DNA of 64,000 bases from Lunularia cruciata (Eukaryota > Streptophyta > Marchantiopsida > Lunulariales > Lunulariaceae): the NCBI GenBank assembly GCA_948567375.1, contig OX419756.1:35628552-35692551 (forward strand), read 5' to 3'. Under the pieces are notes generated by a model. It ran no database searches. It saw only the letters and a program-made list of their open reading frames with translations, and was not told the DNA's origin. The first letter of the stretch is position 1, and the number at the start of each line of letters is the position of its first letter. Both the position numbers and the translations under genes were made by a program. This document shows, piece after piece, positions 44,632-56,563 of this stretch.

Positions 44632-45730
44632 GGAAGAGTCTATCTTACTCATAAAGGAGTTTCATCAAGGTTTAGTGTATGGATGACACTTTGCATGAAA
44701 GGTGACTGCTTTCAAGATTCTAGATGTAGGTTACCATTGGAGAGTGATTTTCAAGGATTGTCTTGATTATTGCAAAACTTGTCATGTTTGTCAAGCTTTT
44801 GCTAGAAAGTCTACATCCACTCCACCAATTAGATCAATTCCATTGCTAGGACCTTTTGAGAAGTGGGGAATTGATTTTGTAGATCCTCTCAATAGAACCC
44901 CCAAGGAACAATTGGTACATTGTGGTAGTTACTGATTATCTCACTAAGTGGGTTGAGGCTAGACCATTGAGAGACAAAAATGAAGATGAAGTTGGTAGAT
45001 TTTTATATGAACGCATTATCACTAGGTTTTGATGCCCTTTGGAGTTGGTTTCTGATAAAGGAGAGTTTACATGAAGCATAACAACCATGCTATGGCATTT
45101 CTCTATCACACATAGAGTAACTACATCCTGTAAGCCAAATTCCAATAGCTTGGCAGAGAGAACCAATCAGACCTTGTGCATGATTTTGGCAAAAGATGCA
45201 GAAATGGAGAGGGCTAAACATCATTAGGACAAGAGGATTCATGTAGTTTTGTGGAAGTATAGGACAACCATGAGGACTTCCACCAGATATTCTCCATTTC
45301 AATTGGTATATGGTATTGAGTCTACCCTACTTATTCACTTTGATCTTCTTACCTTCCAAAGCATTCATAGGAGATTGAAGAAAGCACAAGGAGGTGATGC
45401 ATAGAAGTCAAGGAAGGAACAACTCATGGAATTAGAAGAGGCAAGAGCAGTTGCTATAGTTCAAGTAGAGCAAGCCCAAAGGAAACAAAAGGAGAGCTAT
45501 GACAAGAGGCAAGGCAAGAAGAAGGTGGAGCCTTTCAAAGAAGGTGATAGGGTAATGTTGTTTGATTCCAATCGATTCAAGAGAGTGCAAAAGAAGTTTT
45601 TGCCTAAGTACTTTGGACCTTTCATAGTAGAGAAGGTGTGGGGCAATTACACCTATGATCTCAAGGAGTTGGGAGGAAGACACTTTGATAGGATTAACCA
45701 TGATAAGTTGAACATGTATTATAGAAGGTA
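44632..45730 (+). pseudogene. Integrase of B
   Basis: This is the region that B' has lost, up to about 45265. Zinc-finger second half CKTCHVCQAF (about 44775-44805). Core starts EKWGIDFVDPL (44860), then VVTDYLTKWVEARP after a frameshift, LVSDKGEF near 45045, and SLAERTNQTL (catalytic Glu) near 45150-45175. Then YSPFQLVYGIES and the C-terminal domain in an open stretch (45426-45731: GDRVMLFDSNRF, LPKYFGPFIVEKV, HDKLNMYYRR). Stops and two frameshifts inactivate it. Confidence 0.87.
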
Positions 45731-45767
45731 GAGAGACCTTCACTTTGAGGACAAAGTGAAAACTTAG

Positions 45768-45779
45768 TCCGGGGGTAAA
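45768..45779 (+). promoter_or_regulatory. Polypurine-like tract of B
   Basis: TCCGGGGGTAAA directly precedes the 3' LTR TGTAACACCC at 45780. Confidence 0.7.
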
Positions 45780-46470
45780 TGTAACACCCATTTATGCATG
45801 TGTGTTGTATTGTGATATTTAGCTTGGTATTACAAGTACTTGAGAGATATTATTTATATAGAGATAAATGATGGTTCTACATTAGTCATGATTAGCTAAA
45901 GTTAGTCATAGCTAAGATAGAGGGGACCTTACTTAGAGGAAGTGGAAAAGATGAGCACCCCTATTTTGGATTCTAGTGTGTTGACTTGGTATTATTCCTA
46001 GGTGTTTGGCTTTGAGGAAAGAGTTGAGAACTCTTGGGCCTGCAAGCCTTTTTGTTTTGGATTCTTCTATAGTCCAAGGATAGCCCATGTAAAGGAATCC
46101 TTGACTTAGTGGTTGGGTCAAGATAAGATCACATGCTTAGGAGAATATGCCCATGTGAATAGATATTCCTTTCTACTTTTTGACTTTACTTGACTTTTAG
46201 CCTAGTAACTTGAGTTACTCTAGTAATTGGTAACTTTGGTATGTAACTATTTCACAAGTATATAAACAAGGGGTGAGGAGGTACTCATCATCCTTTCATT
46301 TGCAAATATCTCTCTCTCATTGAGTTGTCTAGTGAGCAATGTCTTGAGTCTTGGAGTGTTAGCCTTGGAGGAGTATAATGGAGTTGGTGTTCCTTGCCTT
46401 CTTAGTCCATGATGCGCTACCATAATAGCCATCAGAGGTTCATCTTGAGTGAGAGATAGGCTGGCTCACA
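45780..46470 (+). repeat. B 3' LTR (691 bp)
   Basis: TGTAACACCC to GGCTGGCTCACA, followed by GATCG. A TATATAAA box lies at 46259-46266. Confidence 0.93.
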
Positions 46471-46475
46471 GATCG

Positions 46476-47070
46476 TGGTAATGTTTGACACCATGCCCAA
46501 TGGCCGTCTCTTGGTTTGGTCTGCAAATTTAAAGACTCAAGGTGTTGGCTCAAATGTATGATACCCAAATCAATTTGCAGTATCTTTGGTCACAACATTC
46601 ACACCCAACCCCAAATTGATGAGTATGGATGTGATCATGCACTTGACAATCTCCACATCAACCTCAAGAGATCCTAGATCTCTTGCTCAATGCAATATAT
46701 AGCGGGCAGATCTTTCTTCAACATCGACCTTACTTTCTTAAGGTCCAAATTCAGCTGCCTCCTGTACAGCTTGTTGGCTTCCTACAATTGCTTAAATGTC
46801 ATGTTTGCATTTGTGGCTGCCAAATCCACTACAATATCATATTGGGGTACTCCTCCCAATTTCACCATCTTTGCCTTTGGCTTTGGGTTTGAAGTCTCTC
46901 CATATTCACATTCGACTTTGGGACGCTTCAGAATGGTGACGGGATTGCTAGTGGTCTTGATCCAAGGTTCCTTGGGTTGGTCCACCTCGGCTTGGATCAG
47001 ACCCTTTACTTTGGATCGGATGTCCGCCAAAAAAATTGGAGGCTTTGTCTTTGTCTCCTCCTCCAAACTC
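46476..47070 (-). pseudogene. Protease N-terminal half, element G
   Basis: Minus strand: LINLGLGVNVVTKDTAN near 46580-46620 is the active-site region in decayed form (N-L-G where D-S/T-G is usual). An upstream linker at 46782-47066 includes KPKAKMVKLGGVPQYDIVVD, typical of the region before gypsy proteases. Cut at 46475 by B; continues at 31128. Confidence 0.72.
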
Positions 47071-49262
47071 GTTTCCCGAGTCTTGAGTATCGCTTCCTTG
47101 AGTTCTTTCTACAAGGCTTTAGCTTTGGCTTTAGCGAGGATCTTTTCCTCCTTGGCAGAAAGGATTGCTTTTGGGCGCAGTCTCTTTGCCTTTCTGGAAG
47201 ACGATGAGGTCATACTCAGTTCTTTGGGATCACACTTCTTCTTGCTTTTGCATGTCTCAACTTTCAAAATTTCAAGGTCCGGCCATTCTCCTTATGAGGC
47301 CAGACTCCCTTCTTGAGGTCTTTCCTCCTGAATTGTTATGCAATTTACAATTGTGTCACCCTTTACCTGAAGCATTGCACACTCAGCCGGGGTCTATACA
47401 TACTTTACAGGTAGCTTTGGGTTCGGTGGGTGAGGGCATTGGTTGCCTGTATGACCTGATCCTTTGCAATTTCCACACAAGGGACATACATGATTTGCCT
47501 TCTTGGCTCTGGACAATTTGGAGACCAATGTCCCATCAAGCCACAATTGTAACATGCCCCGTGGTGCAACATTCTGAGGTCAATTTTGGTTGCCCATTGG
47601 TTGTCTTCATGGAGGAGCATTGGAGTTATACTCCCTTGGTCCATACCTCAGACCTTGATATGATGTGCTTGCTTGAGGCTATACCTCTTGAGTTTGGTAC
47701 ACCGCCTCTTCTTCCTCTTCCTGGTTCCATCCTGGAACCCAATCAATCTACTACACCAAGAATGCATTACGAGTATTGCATTTTTTGTTTGCATGGCCTG
47801 ACTTGCCATATGCAGTGCACCAAACATTGGATCTGCCAAATGCTGGGGGCTTCCTTTGGTCCTTTGCCCCAATCATCTGGATCTTAAAATTCAAAAACTC
47901 CTTGATGAGGGTATCCAGCTTAGTATCAGCCTTATGTACACTCTTTGTTGGGAGTCACTGGTTTCTTATCTCCACGTCTTTGTACTTGTCTTGGCTTTGA
48001 TTCTTCTTCGGATTCTAAGGAAGAGCTTGAAGACATGGAGGATTCCTCCAAAGAAGGGGATGTACTTTGAAGAGCTCTCCTTCTGGGCTTCTTGCTTTTC
48101 TTCTCCCGGTTTCTTTGATTGCCGACAGAGTGAGAGTGAGCCGCCTCATAGCGGGTGACATGTTTGAGTACCTTGTCAAGGGAAGTTACGCTCTTCTCCC
48201 TTGAAAAGATCCAAATCTTTAGTGAAAGTCCTCCCAAGAACCAGGTAATGGCTTGGGCATTGGAGTAACCCACCACACCTGATTGCTTTGGGAATCGGTT
48301 CAAAAGCGCCATGAACCACTCAGAGTAGTCTCTCAACTTCTCCTTCTTGCTTTGTCTAAATTGTTGAGTGCCACAAAGACACTTGTGTTGTAATCAACTT
48401 CCCGGAATCATTCCATGAAATTGTTTCTCAAGTCCGCCGAGTCCGCTGGTACAAACCCCTTCTGAGTTACATGGGTGTACCAGCTCTGAGCTTTCTTTTG
48501 GAGCAGACTTGGGAAAATGCATAGTTGATCCGCTGAGTCATGCTCCTTGTTAGCAAAGGAGATGACTTCAAGTTCTTTGATGAATTCATCGGAGTCTTTG
48601 TCTTGTTCCATCCCCTTGTACTCTTGATAGGTGTATCGGGTGACGGGCAACAAAGTCATCGTTCGACTTGATGGGATTGGCTGGGGTAAGTTTGAACTTG
48701 ATGGAGCCAAAGGGTTGACTGCTATCAACACCGTGTTGACAGCCCAGGGGTTCCAATTCATCAAGTTCAATGTAGGGTCTTCTTTGACAATTTCTTCTCT
48801 GAGGGTGTTGACTTCAACCCGAGTGGAAGAATCAAGCTCAACACCTTTGGAGGGTTCTTCAAAATTCCTTCAAGACAATCAAAGAATTGTTTGTAAAAGG
48901 TGTTGACACTCTTCTTTTGTTAGTGTCTGTGCTATCTTTTCTCAAATAAAGTTCTTTAGAGATACAACTTCCTTTATAACTCTAGGGGAAGTCGGTATAG
49001 TAGGCCTTAATGAATACGTTTGGCCGCTGGAGTCTTTCTTCTTCTTGGAAGATGGGGATGCAAAGTAGCCTTGCCAACTGCCTTTGCATTTCTTTTGGTC
49101 AAGTTCTCGCAAGGCTTCTTGCACTTCGTGAAGAAGTTGAAAGTCAAACGCCTCTCTTTTGGTTTCATCAAAAGAAGCTTGGATCTTCAGACGTTCATCT
49201 TCTTCACGATGCAACGTTTGTCTTTGAACTCTCTCTTCTTGTTGTTCTCTTGATGCAGACAT
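47071..49262 (-). pseudogene. gag of element G with several zinc knuckles
   Basis: The ATG at 49262 lies about 60 bp after the primer site. Open N-terminus (48942-49262) is Glu/Arg/Gln-rich (SREQQEERVQRQTLHREEDE). Capsid-type segment at 48408-48770 (FIKELEVISFANKEHDSADQ, LLQKKAQSWYTHV). Knuckle-like motifs follow: CTAYGKSGHANKKC (second Cys reads Tyr), CYNCGLMGHWSPNC (about 47530-47575) and CGNCKGSGHTGNQC (about 47435-47480). Several frameshifts. Packages element RNA in intact relatives. Confidence 0.82.
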
Positions 49263-49325
49263 TCATATTGCTTTGATACCCCATTTTGAAATTGGCATCA
49301 TATTCTTCCACTTCCATATTTGTAT

Positions 49326-49342
49326 CCCCGGCAGCGGCGCCA
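49326..49342 (-). promoter_or_regulatory. Primer binding site of G, Asp-tRNA
   Basis: In element orientation TGGCGCCGCTGCCGGGG. The complement of the plant Asp(GTC) tRNA 3' end (CCCCGGCAACGGCGCCA) differs at one base. It lies 7 bp from the LTR end, the expected position. Confidence 0.9.
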
Positions 49343-49349
49343 AAAATCA

Positions 49350-52300
49350 TGTGACAACCTAGCAAATATCACTTTTGCAGCAATCTGGTAAGTAAAGTTC
49401 ATTCCCGTAGAGATACTGGTCAAAAATTTCCAAATATGAAGTCAAATGTCACAATGTAATTCTTCTTGGTTGCATCTTTAATCTCTCATGTAGAAACCAC
49501 ACCAAGAAGAGAGTAACAAGTATTAATTTGCAGTCTTGTCACAGATTAACACTTCTTAATCACAACTCCATCAAATCTTTCCAAACAATCTTGATTGTGA
49601 TGATTCAAGCTCTCACAAAAATGGCACTGCACTTTGAAAATGACTTCGCCTCAGAATTGTGTTCTACCCCTCCACTTAAGGCACAACTTCCTCGATCAAA
49701 ATTGCTTCACATCAACTTTGCATTGCACTCACAAATGCAAAATACTACCAACACTACAATTCCTCTCAGATCTGTCAAGGCATTGCTTTGATTGCACTTC
49801 ACTCAAGATCAAACATACAGAATGAAGATCAAGTCTGCAGAATCCAACATCCAAACACACTGACTTGCACTTCAAATTTCTCCACACACTCACAATTACA
49901 AACACAGAGTTGATACTCGGAATCAAGCTCAAGCAACGAGCACTACTTCATAGCACTTTGCTTTATCTATTCTCAGAAATTATGAGCATTGAACAACAAT
50001 TTTGTGCAAATGCCACTCTTAAATAGTGCAACAAACGACAATTTGTTGCAAAAATACCGTTCTACAACAACATTTCTAACCTGCAAATCCAAAATGACAA
50101 TGCACCTCTTTATATCTACCTCTCCAAATCTCAAAACTATTACTAATCCAATCCAATGTCTACTTCTTCCTTGGCTTTCAAACCCAAACCCAAAGTAACT
50201 TCACTCCCTACTACTCTATTACAATCCACCAATATTACTCTACTACCAAATCTAATAGTTCTCTTTCTAGATCTGAAATTCCACTAGTGGGTAATCTTTC
50301 TAACTCCTTATCTCCCAACCCACTCCTCTCTAATGTCTCCAATGGTAACTCCGAAGACATCTGCAGTCTTATGTTATCTACTTCGGGTTTTGCTCTGACA
50401 TCCTTCCAAAGTTTATCTATCTCTAATTTTACTAAGTCTAATCTGATTTTCTTCTTCCTCCAATATCTTTCTATCTACACAAGTTCTTAGACTAATGAGT
50501 AAGGCATTCAAAACTTTGTCCTTCGTATTTCTCCTCCTCATCTCTTGCATCAACAACTTCAACTCGTGTAGTCTTGTTTCTTCAATGCCCATTGAAGAAA
50601 CGAGTTTAGGGTTTAGTTGGCCTTTGTAATTAGCATTGCATTCATCTTGATCACAATCTCCTTCAATGGCTCGAATCTCATTTTCCTCTCCCGTTCTTGA
50701 TCTACAAGCCAATATTCTCTATACATTGCCAATTCTCCTTTGAATGCTTCCTTCTCCTTCTCTTTCTGCACAATCTTTTCCTCTTGATTGCAAAGTAACT
50801 CTCTCAGCCGTTCTCTCTCTCTATATCTCACTGTCAACTCTTGTTGCCACAACTGCTTCTTCTCCTCTACACTCTCCATCACCCTATCAAGCTCTTTCTC
50901 TTTCTTTGCTACTCTTGCCATAGCATGGATAATTTCTAATCTCAAATCAGCAAACTGCTGCTTCAAGATTTCATACTCAGCTATTTGTCTTTCCCTTGCT
51001 ATGACATTCTGCTCTATTAGTTCCTCCCTATTCCTCACTTCTCTTCTCAAGTTCTCAATCACTTGATTCTATACTACTGCATCTACTCGAAGTACTACCC
51101 TTTCCTCCTCACCTTGGATTATACTCTTCTTTAATTCCAAGTTCTCTTCTTCTAGTCTTGCTAACATCTGCAACACAGTCTTCACCTCCAAACACTTCAA
51201 CAGCATCTCCTTCTTTCTGTGATCTAACTTTACTAACAACACCACCTCCCACAAATACTCTACTCCTTCACTCAGAGTTACCTCGACTTGCGGAGTGATC
51301 TCCTTCTTCACCTCTTCCTCACTCGACACTTGCCTTCTAAGCCGCAGTCGCCTTATAGAAATAGATGCTTTGCTCCCCAAACTTCCATCCTCTTCTTCTC
51401 TTACCTTACTTGGCCCCACTCCACACTTTGCGTTTCATCTCTTCTCCTCTTGCTTTGGCACTTTGTCTTCCAATTTTGAGTTACTTTTCTCCTCTTGCTC
51501 CATCTTGGCTTCCTCTTCCTTGGGTACCGATGTCATCCCCCCTCCATCATCACTATCACTACTTGTGTCTCCACTCTGCAATGTGAACTTGGGTGTTTTC
51601 TCTCTTTCTGAGTCTTCGGACTTGCACTCAACTTTGCCTTCCGATTCTTCCTCTGACAATGCAATTACCACCATTCCTTTCCTTGGGTTTACCCTTCTAG
51701 CCTTCCGAGGTCTTGCTTTCTTGACTTCTTCTTCTTCTCCTTGTCGACTCCTCTTCTTTGACTTTGGAGTACTCACTTCCAACTGCACACTCTTCCCTGT
51801 CTACGAGTAGTACTCATCACTACTCCTGATCTGAAGAATGTATTGCTTCTCCTCTGTGTTGACATCTCTTCTTAAGTTGGGATGGAAATGCAACACCATC
51901 CTATTCTGCTCTGCCGCATTGAGCAAGTTCAGCCCCAGATAGGAATGGGCTGCAAATGGCACAATGTAATGTGGAGGCAACTTATCCAGCAAATTCCACA
52001 CCATCTATCTTGTCCTCCCATGAAGACACTTTGCCTAGTTAATTGGCTCTCTTGCAAACATCGTATGGAAGAATACCGCTTGGTGCTTCATCACATAAGT
52101 TTTTCTCTCCGGCTTCAAGATCACCATTAGAGCACTCACGATCCCTCTCTTGATAGGATCCTTATAGCTCTCTACTTTGTAACCATTCTTTGTGCGCTTC
52201 AAAGGGAAGGTATCTCTTACCTCTTGGGTTTCTTTGGCTACTTACCCCTTCTCCAAGAACGTGGCACCATGCTCCGTGCCTGCTTCTCTTCCGAGTACTA

Positions 52301-53096
52301 ACCTCCAATCCAACTTTGTCAAGTGAGCCGGATTACCTCAAGGCCATTGAGACACTTACTCTTGATGATCTCAGTCATGAACACTGGAATGCTAACATTC
52401 TAGTTCCATGCCAAGAATGTGATCCAAAGTTTGCTCAAGACTTCAATTCTTGCAATCACATCTAACCTCCGAATTGCATGATTTCTCACTACAAATTTGG
52501 AATTCATCTTCCCTCCTCCCATCTTTCTCTCTTCCACTCTAGGCTGAGGACTATTCTTCCTACTGATTCCCGGATTAACTCTCTTGATTTCTTCTCTATA
52601 CACCAGTGCATCTTCAACTCTACTTCCCTTCACATGATCTCCTATAGGACGACTTCTTAATGGCAAGGGAAATTTTTTTATCATCGCCTGGTCTTTAGCC
52701 CAATTTTTATAGAGTCACGCCTTCTTTGTTTTTCTTCAATTCGAGTTTCTACCAAGAAATCACACCTCCTGCATGCTCCTGTCACTGTCAAGTGTCCTTC
52801 ATGCGTATGACCACCGTTTTTTGAATGGTCCCTTCTTGAATGTCTCGCTCTGAAGGAACGTTGTTGCACTATCCTCGCCTCGGGTTGAGCATCCCCAATA
52901 CAAAGACTTCTTACTTTGGGTTGTATGTTGATAGGGCAATTCCGAGTACCTCACCTTATGACCCAAAGCCATGTTACCTTGGGTTTCATCCCAAGGACAC
53001 TTTTCTTTGCCTTTTTTGGCCATACAGGTGCAATTTGACTTCTCTATACACTTCTTCTTCCAAATTTCAAAAAAAAACAAAAATTAGGGTACCACA
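49350..53096 (-). repeat. G 5' LTR (3747 bp)
   Basis: In element orientation TGTGGTACCC to GGTTGTCACA. The same ends occur in the solo LTR at 16254-18153. It contains a long sense coding region (50150-52684). The site of F2 is empty here. Very long for an LTR. Confidence 0.92.
50150..52684 (-). pseudogene. LTR-encoded coiled-coil protein, 5' LTR copy
   Basis: About 840 codons. Most of the frame from 52004 to 50613 is continuous, with three stops (at the SSDEYYS, KQEEKR and VDAVV ends). The other LTR copy keeps Gln or open text at least at the first and third of these. Order: RSRPIGDHVKGSRVEDALVY; FVVRNHAIRRLDVIARIEVL; the PHYIVPFAAHSYLGLNLL segment; a basic tract (KKSRQ-like, KKARPRKARRVNPRKG); Ser/Asp-rich acidic text; coiled coil (ARLEEENLELKKSII, REELIEQNVIARERQIAEYE, EKIVQKEKEKEAFKGELAMY); and a C-terminus like 22712-22933. 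No transmembrane segment or enzyme motif is visible. Whether it is translated from genomic or LTR-started transcripts is unknown. Confidence 0.72.
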
Positions 53097-53101
53097 ATAG
53101 C

Positions 53102-54918
53102 CATTGGATGGATTTTCATCAAGCTAGAAGGTGTAAATGGATGCTTACCATACATGAGGAAGAACAGAGTGACCTAGGTGGATGCATTCACGAAATTGTT
53201 GTAAGCAAATTCCACCAACGGGAGAAGGGTGTCCCACCTCTCTTGCTCTTCTATGGTGAAGCCGCGTAACATGTCTTCAATCGTACAATTAGCCCGTTGT
53301 ATTTGGCCATTTTTTTGTTGGTGGTAAGCTATGGACATGGCCAACTTGGTTTTGAAGAAACTTCATGTTGAAGCATTGTTGCCACTCTGCCCACCAAATT
53401 TGGCAACAAGATAGATCCTTCTATGTCTCAAGGTAGACTAGAGATTTGTGGTTTGTCTCTACTACAAATGCCTTTTTGCCCAGATAGTGCTTCCAATGCT
53501 TGGTTGCCAAAATGATGGCCAACTCTTCTTGTTCTATGGTGTAGTAGTTGCGCTCTGCCGGTAACAACTTTTGAGAGAAATATGCAATTGGATGCCATCC
53601 GTCATGTCACTCTTGTTGTAAGACTGCTTCTATTGCTACGCCTGATGCATCTGTAGCCAACTTGATTGGACATTTTAGGTCATACAACTTCAAGATTGGT
53701 GCATGTAGCAAGGCGGCTTTCAATTCTTGAAAGGCCAACTCTTGTGCGGTTCCCATGTCCATTTCTTCCCCTTGCCAAGTAGTGTTGTTAAAGGCTATGC
53801 AACCTTAGAAAAGTCCTTGAAAAATCTACGATAGGATCCCATCAACCCCAAGAAGCTCTTGAGTTGAGTTTGATCTTCTATGGAACTCTATTTTTGAATG
53901 ACTTCTATTTTATCTGTCAATACTTGAATGCCGCTCTGCACTTACTCTATGCCCCAAGTAGTCTACTTCAGACTTGCCAAACTTGCACTTTGAGATTTTG
54001 GCGTACAATTGATTCTGTCTTAGAATCTGAAGGATCTCTTATAGATGTTTGTGCTCCGTCATTATGCTACTATATACTAAGATATCATCCAAGAAGATGA
54101 TAACAGACTTATCCAAGTATGGACAAAATATGTCATTCATTAGACTCATGAAAGTGGCAGGTGCATTGGTGAGGCCAAACAGCATCACAAGATACTCAAA
54201 GTGGCCAAACCTAGTTCAAAAGGTAGTTTTGTATACATCCTCCTCTACAATTTGGATTTGATTGTAACCGCTTTGCAAATCCAATTTGGTGAAGTATCTT
54301 GCTCCATGGAGTTGATCAAACAAGTCATCTATGCAAGGTAAGGGGTATTTGTTCTTCATTGTTTGCTAATTGAGACCCCAATAGTCAATGCACATGCGCA
54401 TTGTACCATCTTTCTTCTTCACAAACAAGACAAGGGCCCCATCTGGTGATACACTAGGTTGGATGAACCCTTTTTGCAACATCTCCTCAATTTGAGTCTT
54501 ACACTCCTCCAACTCATGAGGTGATAGGCAGTATGGGGCCTTACAAGGAGGTGTCTTCCCAAAGAGTGTCTCAATTTTATGATCTACTCGCCTTTTTGGT
54601 GGTAATCCTGAGGGTAGATCATGGGGAAAGATATCTTGAAACTCATCCACCACATCTTTCAATTTCTCAGGAATTTGTCCATCAAGTTGTGCACTTTGGA
54701 CTTCTCTTATTAGATCCATGAAACATCTATCGGTCTTACAGATAGTTGCCATCCTTATGACATATAGAGGAAGTTTCTGCCAATGTGATTTTTCTGTAAC
54801 CCCAATGATTGACCATTGGTGGGTTCTCACTACTTTCTTCCTCCAATCTACCATAGGGTTGTAATGCTCTATCCATCGCATGCTTAAGATTACATCATAA
54901 CGAGCTAACTGTATCACT
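53102..54918 (-). pseudogene. RT, RNase H and integrase core part, element C
   Basis: RT N-terminus in 54366-54918 (LSPHELEECKTQIEEMLQKG, LFVKKKDGTMRMCIDYWGLN). Then decayed [27 protein letters not shown] and [11 protein letters not shown] (about 54065-54100), and RNase H pieces (about 53590-53650 and 53450-53490). The text then jumps to a late integrase core (FKTKLAMSIAYHQQKNGQIQ, LVEFAYNNFVNAST at about 53120-53350). The end of RNase H, the integrase zinc finger and the early core are deleted near 53440. Interrupted at 53101 by G; continues at 21914. Confidence 0.85.
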
Positions 54919-55262
54919 CGCCACTCAATTGCTTCCTGATATTCTCCTACAAAGAGTGTTAACCCGTCTAGGTAATGATTCAATCCTCTCTGTTTGCCCA
55001 TTAGGTAACTCTACTTCTTCACTCCCATCTCTCTCTAGATCCATTCTCAATCTTATTGCAACGTAGCAAAACAAGAAATTCTCTAATGCTCCCGGATCTA
55101 TTAATACTCTCACTTGATTACCTTCTAGGATTCCATTCATAACAATCAATTGTGAGGTTACCTTTTGGGATCTTTGCGCATTATTCTTCTTCCTTCCTTT
55201 GCTTCTCTGCTTCCTTATTGAGCCAATAAGGCCGCAAGGTACATTTACTGGCAATTCTCATT
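54919..55262 (-). pseudogene. Aspartic protease, element C
   Basis: Open stretch 54925-55254: QLIVMNGILEGNQVRVLIDP then GALENFL is the protease N-terminus with active-site D-P-G where D-S/T-G is usual. The second half (IQLARYDVILSMRWIEHYNP) lies at about 54855-54915, one frame off. Confidence 0.82.
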
Positions 55263-55269
55263 TTCCAAA

Positions 55270-56322
55270 ATGATTTCCACCTCCTCCTCTTCAATGTCCC
55301 CCTCCATGTTGTTCAAAGGTCACCTATACAAAGGCCAAGGGTCTCTAGGGAAACAAGTACAACAGTTGGTAGATATGTGCCCAATACGGCCACATTGTAA
55401 CAATGGTGTAGTTCTCCTTGAGTTCCTTCTCCTCGTGGGACTCCATCTCTTTGTTCTTCTACCCGTCCATGCTCTCCTTGAAGCGGTCATGCTTCTCAAT
55501 CTCGGAATCAAAGGTTGCCCAATTCCATCGGTATTGGTCTACCATGTGTGGCCCAATAATGTTGAGATGGAACTACTCCTTCACCTCCACCTAATGCTCC
55601 TGCTATTCTCTATGCCTAAGCAATGGCTTCAAATACCATGCAAGGATTTTGCACCATGACTTCTTGGCAAATCCGCTCCTTCAACCCTTGTTTGAAATTG
55701 TCAAGAGCCTCTGCTGGACTCATGTCAATTATTGTGACTTGTAGATCCAAAAATACCTCCACATACTCTTGTACGTTGTTCTTCTGTCTCAATCCCCATA
55801 GTTGAGTTCGAGCCATCTGCATAGAATCCACCAATTGGAAATTCTTTAGCAATCCTTCTTGCATTGCTGTCCATGTGACCTCCCTTCTCTCTACCAACAT
55901 GGATCGTTCCCAAGCATCATACCATGTGAGTGCTTTATTGATCAAGTACCCACATGCAAACACGCCTGCAGCATGCTCCGTGATATTTGTTGAGAACAAT
56001 AGAAAATATCAATTCATTCTTGAGATCTAATTATCCACTACTCCCATCATATGCTGCCCTTTGTAAGGCTCGATGTTGCAGGTCTTCTTCATCCGGAGTA
56101 GCAATGTGACTTCATCTTTGATAGGGTTCGTAGGCACTAGTGCCTCTCCAAGTACTTCAGTCGTGGTATTGGGTTTTGAGACGGCTCTTCTTCTTGCATG
56201 GCTTGATTGTTCTTGAGGATCTGCACTTGACTTTGTAATGTCTCTGTGGTCATCTTAATCTCTCAAAATTCATTCAACATCCCTTGCATTCCTTGCACCA
56301 ACTCTTGCAATTGCGGATCCAT
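55270..56322 (-). pseudogene. gag of chromovirus C
   Basis: The ATG at 56322 (MDPQLQELVQGMQGML) begins a coiled-coil N-terminus. A capsid-type segment is open at 55616-55999 (GYLINKALTWYDAWERSM, FQLVDSMQMARTQLWGLRQK, ALDNFKQGLKERICQEV). A zinc knuckle LLQCGRIGHISTNC near 55375-55420 has lost its first Cys. Stops and frameshifts throughout. Confidence 0.83.
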
Positions 56323-56563
56323 GGTTCCTAAAACACTCAATTACTAAAGTCTACTTCAATACATATTCAATATGATCACTCTGGAAGGTGCACAAACTAT
56401 TGAAACTACCATTGGGACCTCAAAAGCTATCATTCGTTGATAATATTCCTCACCAAAATTTGTAACCACAAAATCTCTAAACATCACTTTTGGTCTCACT
56501 ACATAACGGATTTCTACTTGAGTGTTCAAAGGGAGATGATTTGGGACATTCATATCCATATTA
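56323..56563 (-). other. Leader of C between leader ORF and gag
   Basis: About 240 bp with an open stretch (56356-56559) that matches nothing known. No other signal seen. Confidence 0.4.

Larger units (their letters stand above)
31129..46470 (+). mobile_element. Ty3/gypsy element B nested in G's protease, itself split by B'
   Basis: The two 691-bp LTRs are 31129-31819 and 45780-46470. GATC flanks both sides (31124-31127 and 46471-46474), followed by A on the left and G on the right, so the duplication is 4 bp or 5 bp with a mismatch. A Glu-tRNA-type primer site follows the 5' LTR. gag and pol are at 40912-45730, with a polypurine tract at 45768. The B' tandem lies in the leader with GTAC on both sides. 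Confidence 0.92.
21920..53096 (-). mobile_element. Ty3/gypsy element G with 3.75-kb protein-coding LTRs, nested in C
   Basis: The 5' LTR is 49350-53096. The primer site matches Asp tRNA (49326-49342). gag with zinc knuckles is at 47071-49262, and the protease is split by B. Protease end, RT, RNase H and integrase are at 27904-31128, and the 3' LTR at 21920-27903. Flanking 5-bp duplications are GTAGC and ATAGC. The element is about 13.6 kb without insertions. Confidence 0.9.

Noticed and set aside
46690-47887. Long plus-strand open stretches of 208 and 240 residues
   Set aside because: They lie antisense to G gag and protease, have no domain, and the minus strand shows clear zinc knuckles here.
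51295-51810. Plus-strand Ser-rich 171-residue ORF in the G LTR
   Set aside because: It is the complement of the Lys/Glu-rich and coiled-coil coding region. The composition follows from the opposite strand, and the minus frame is conserved with the other LTR.
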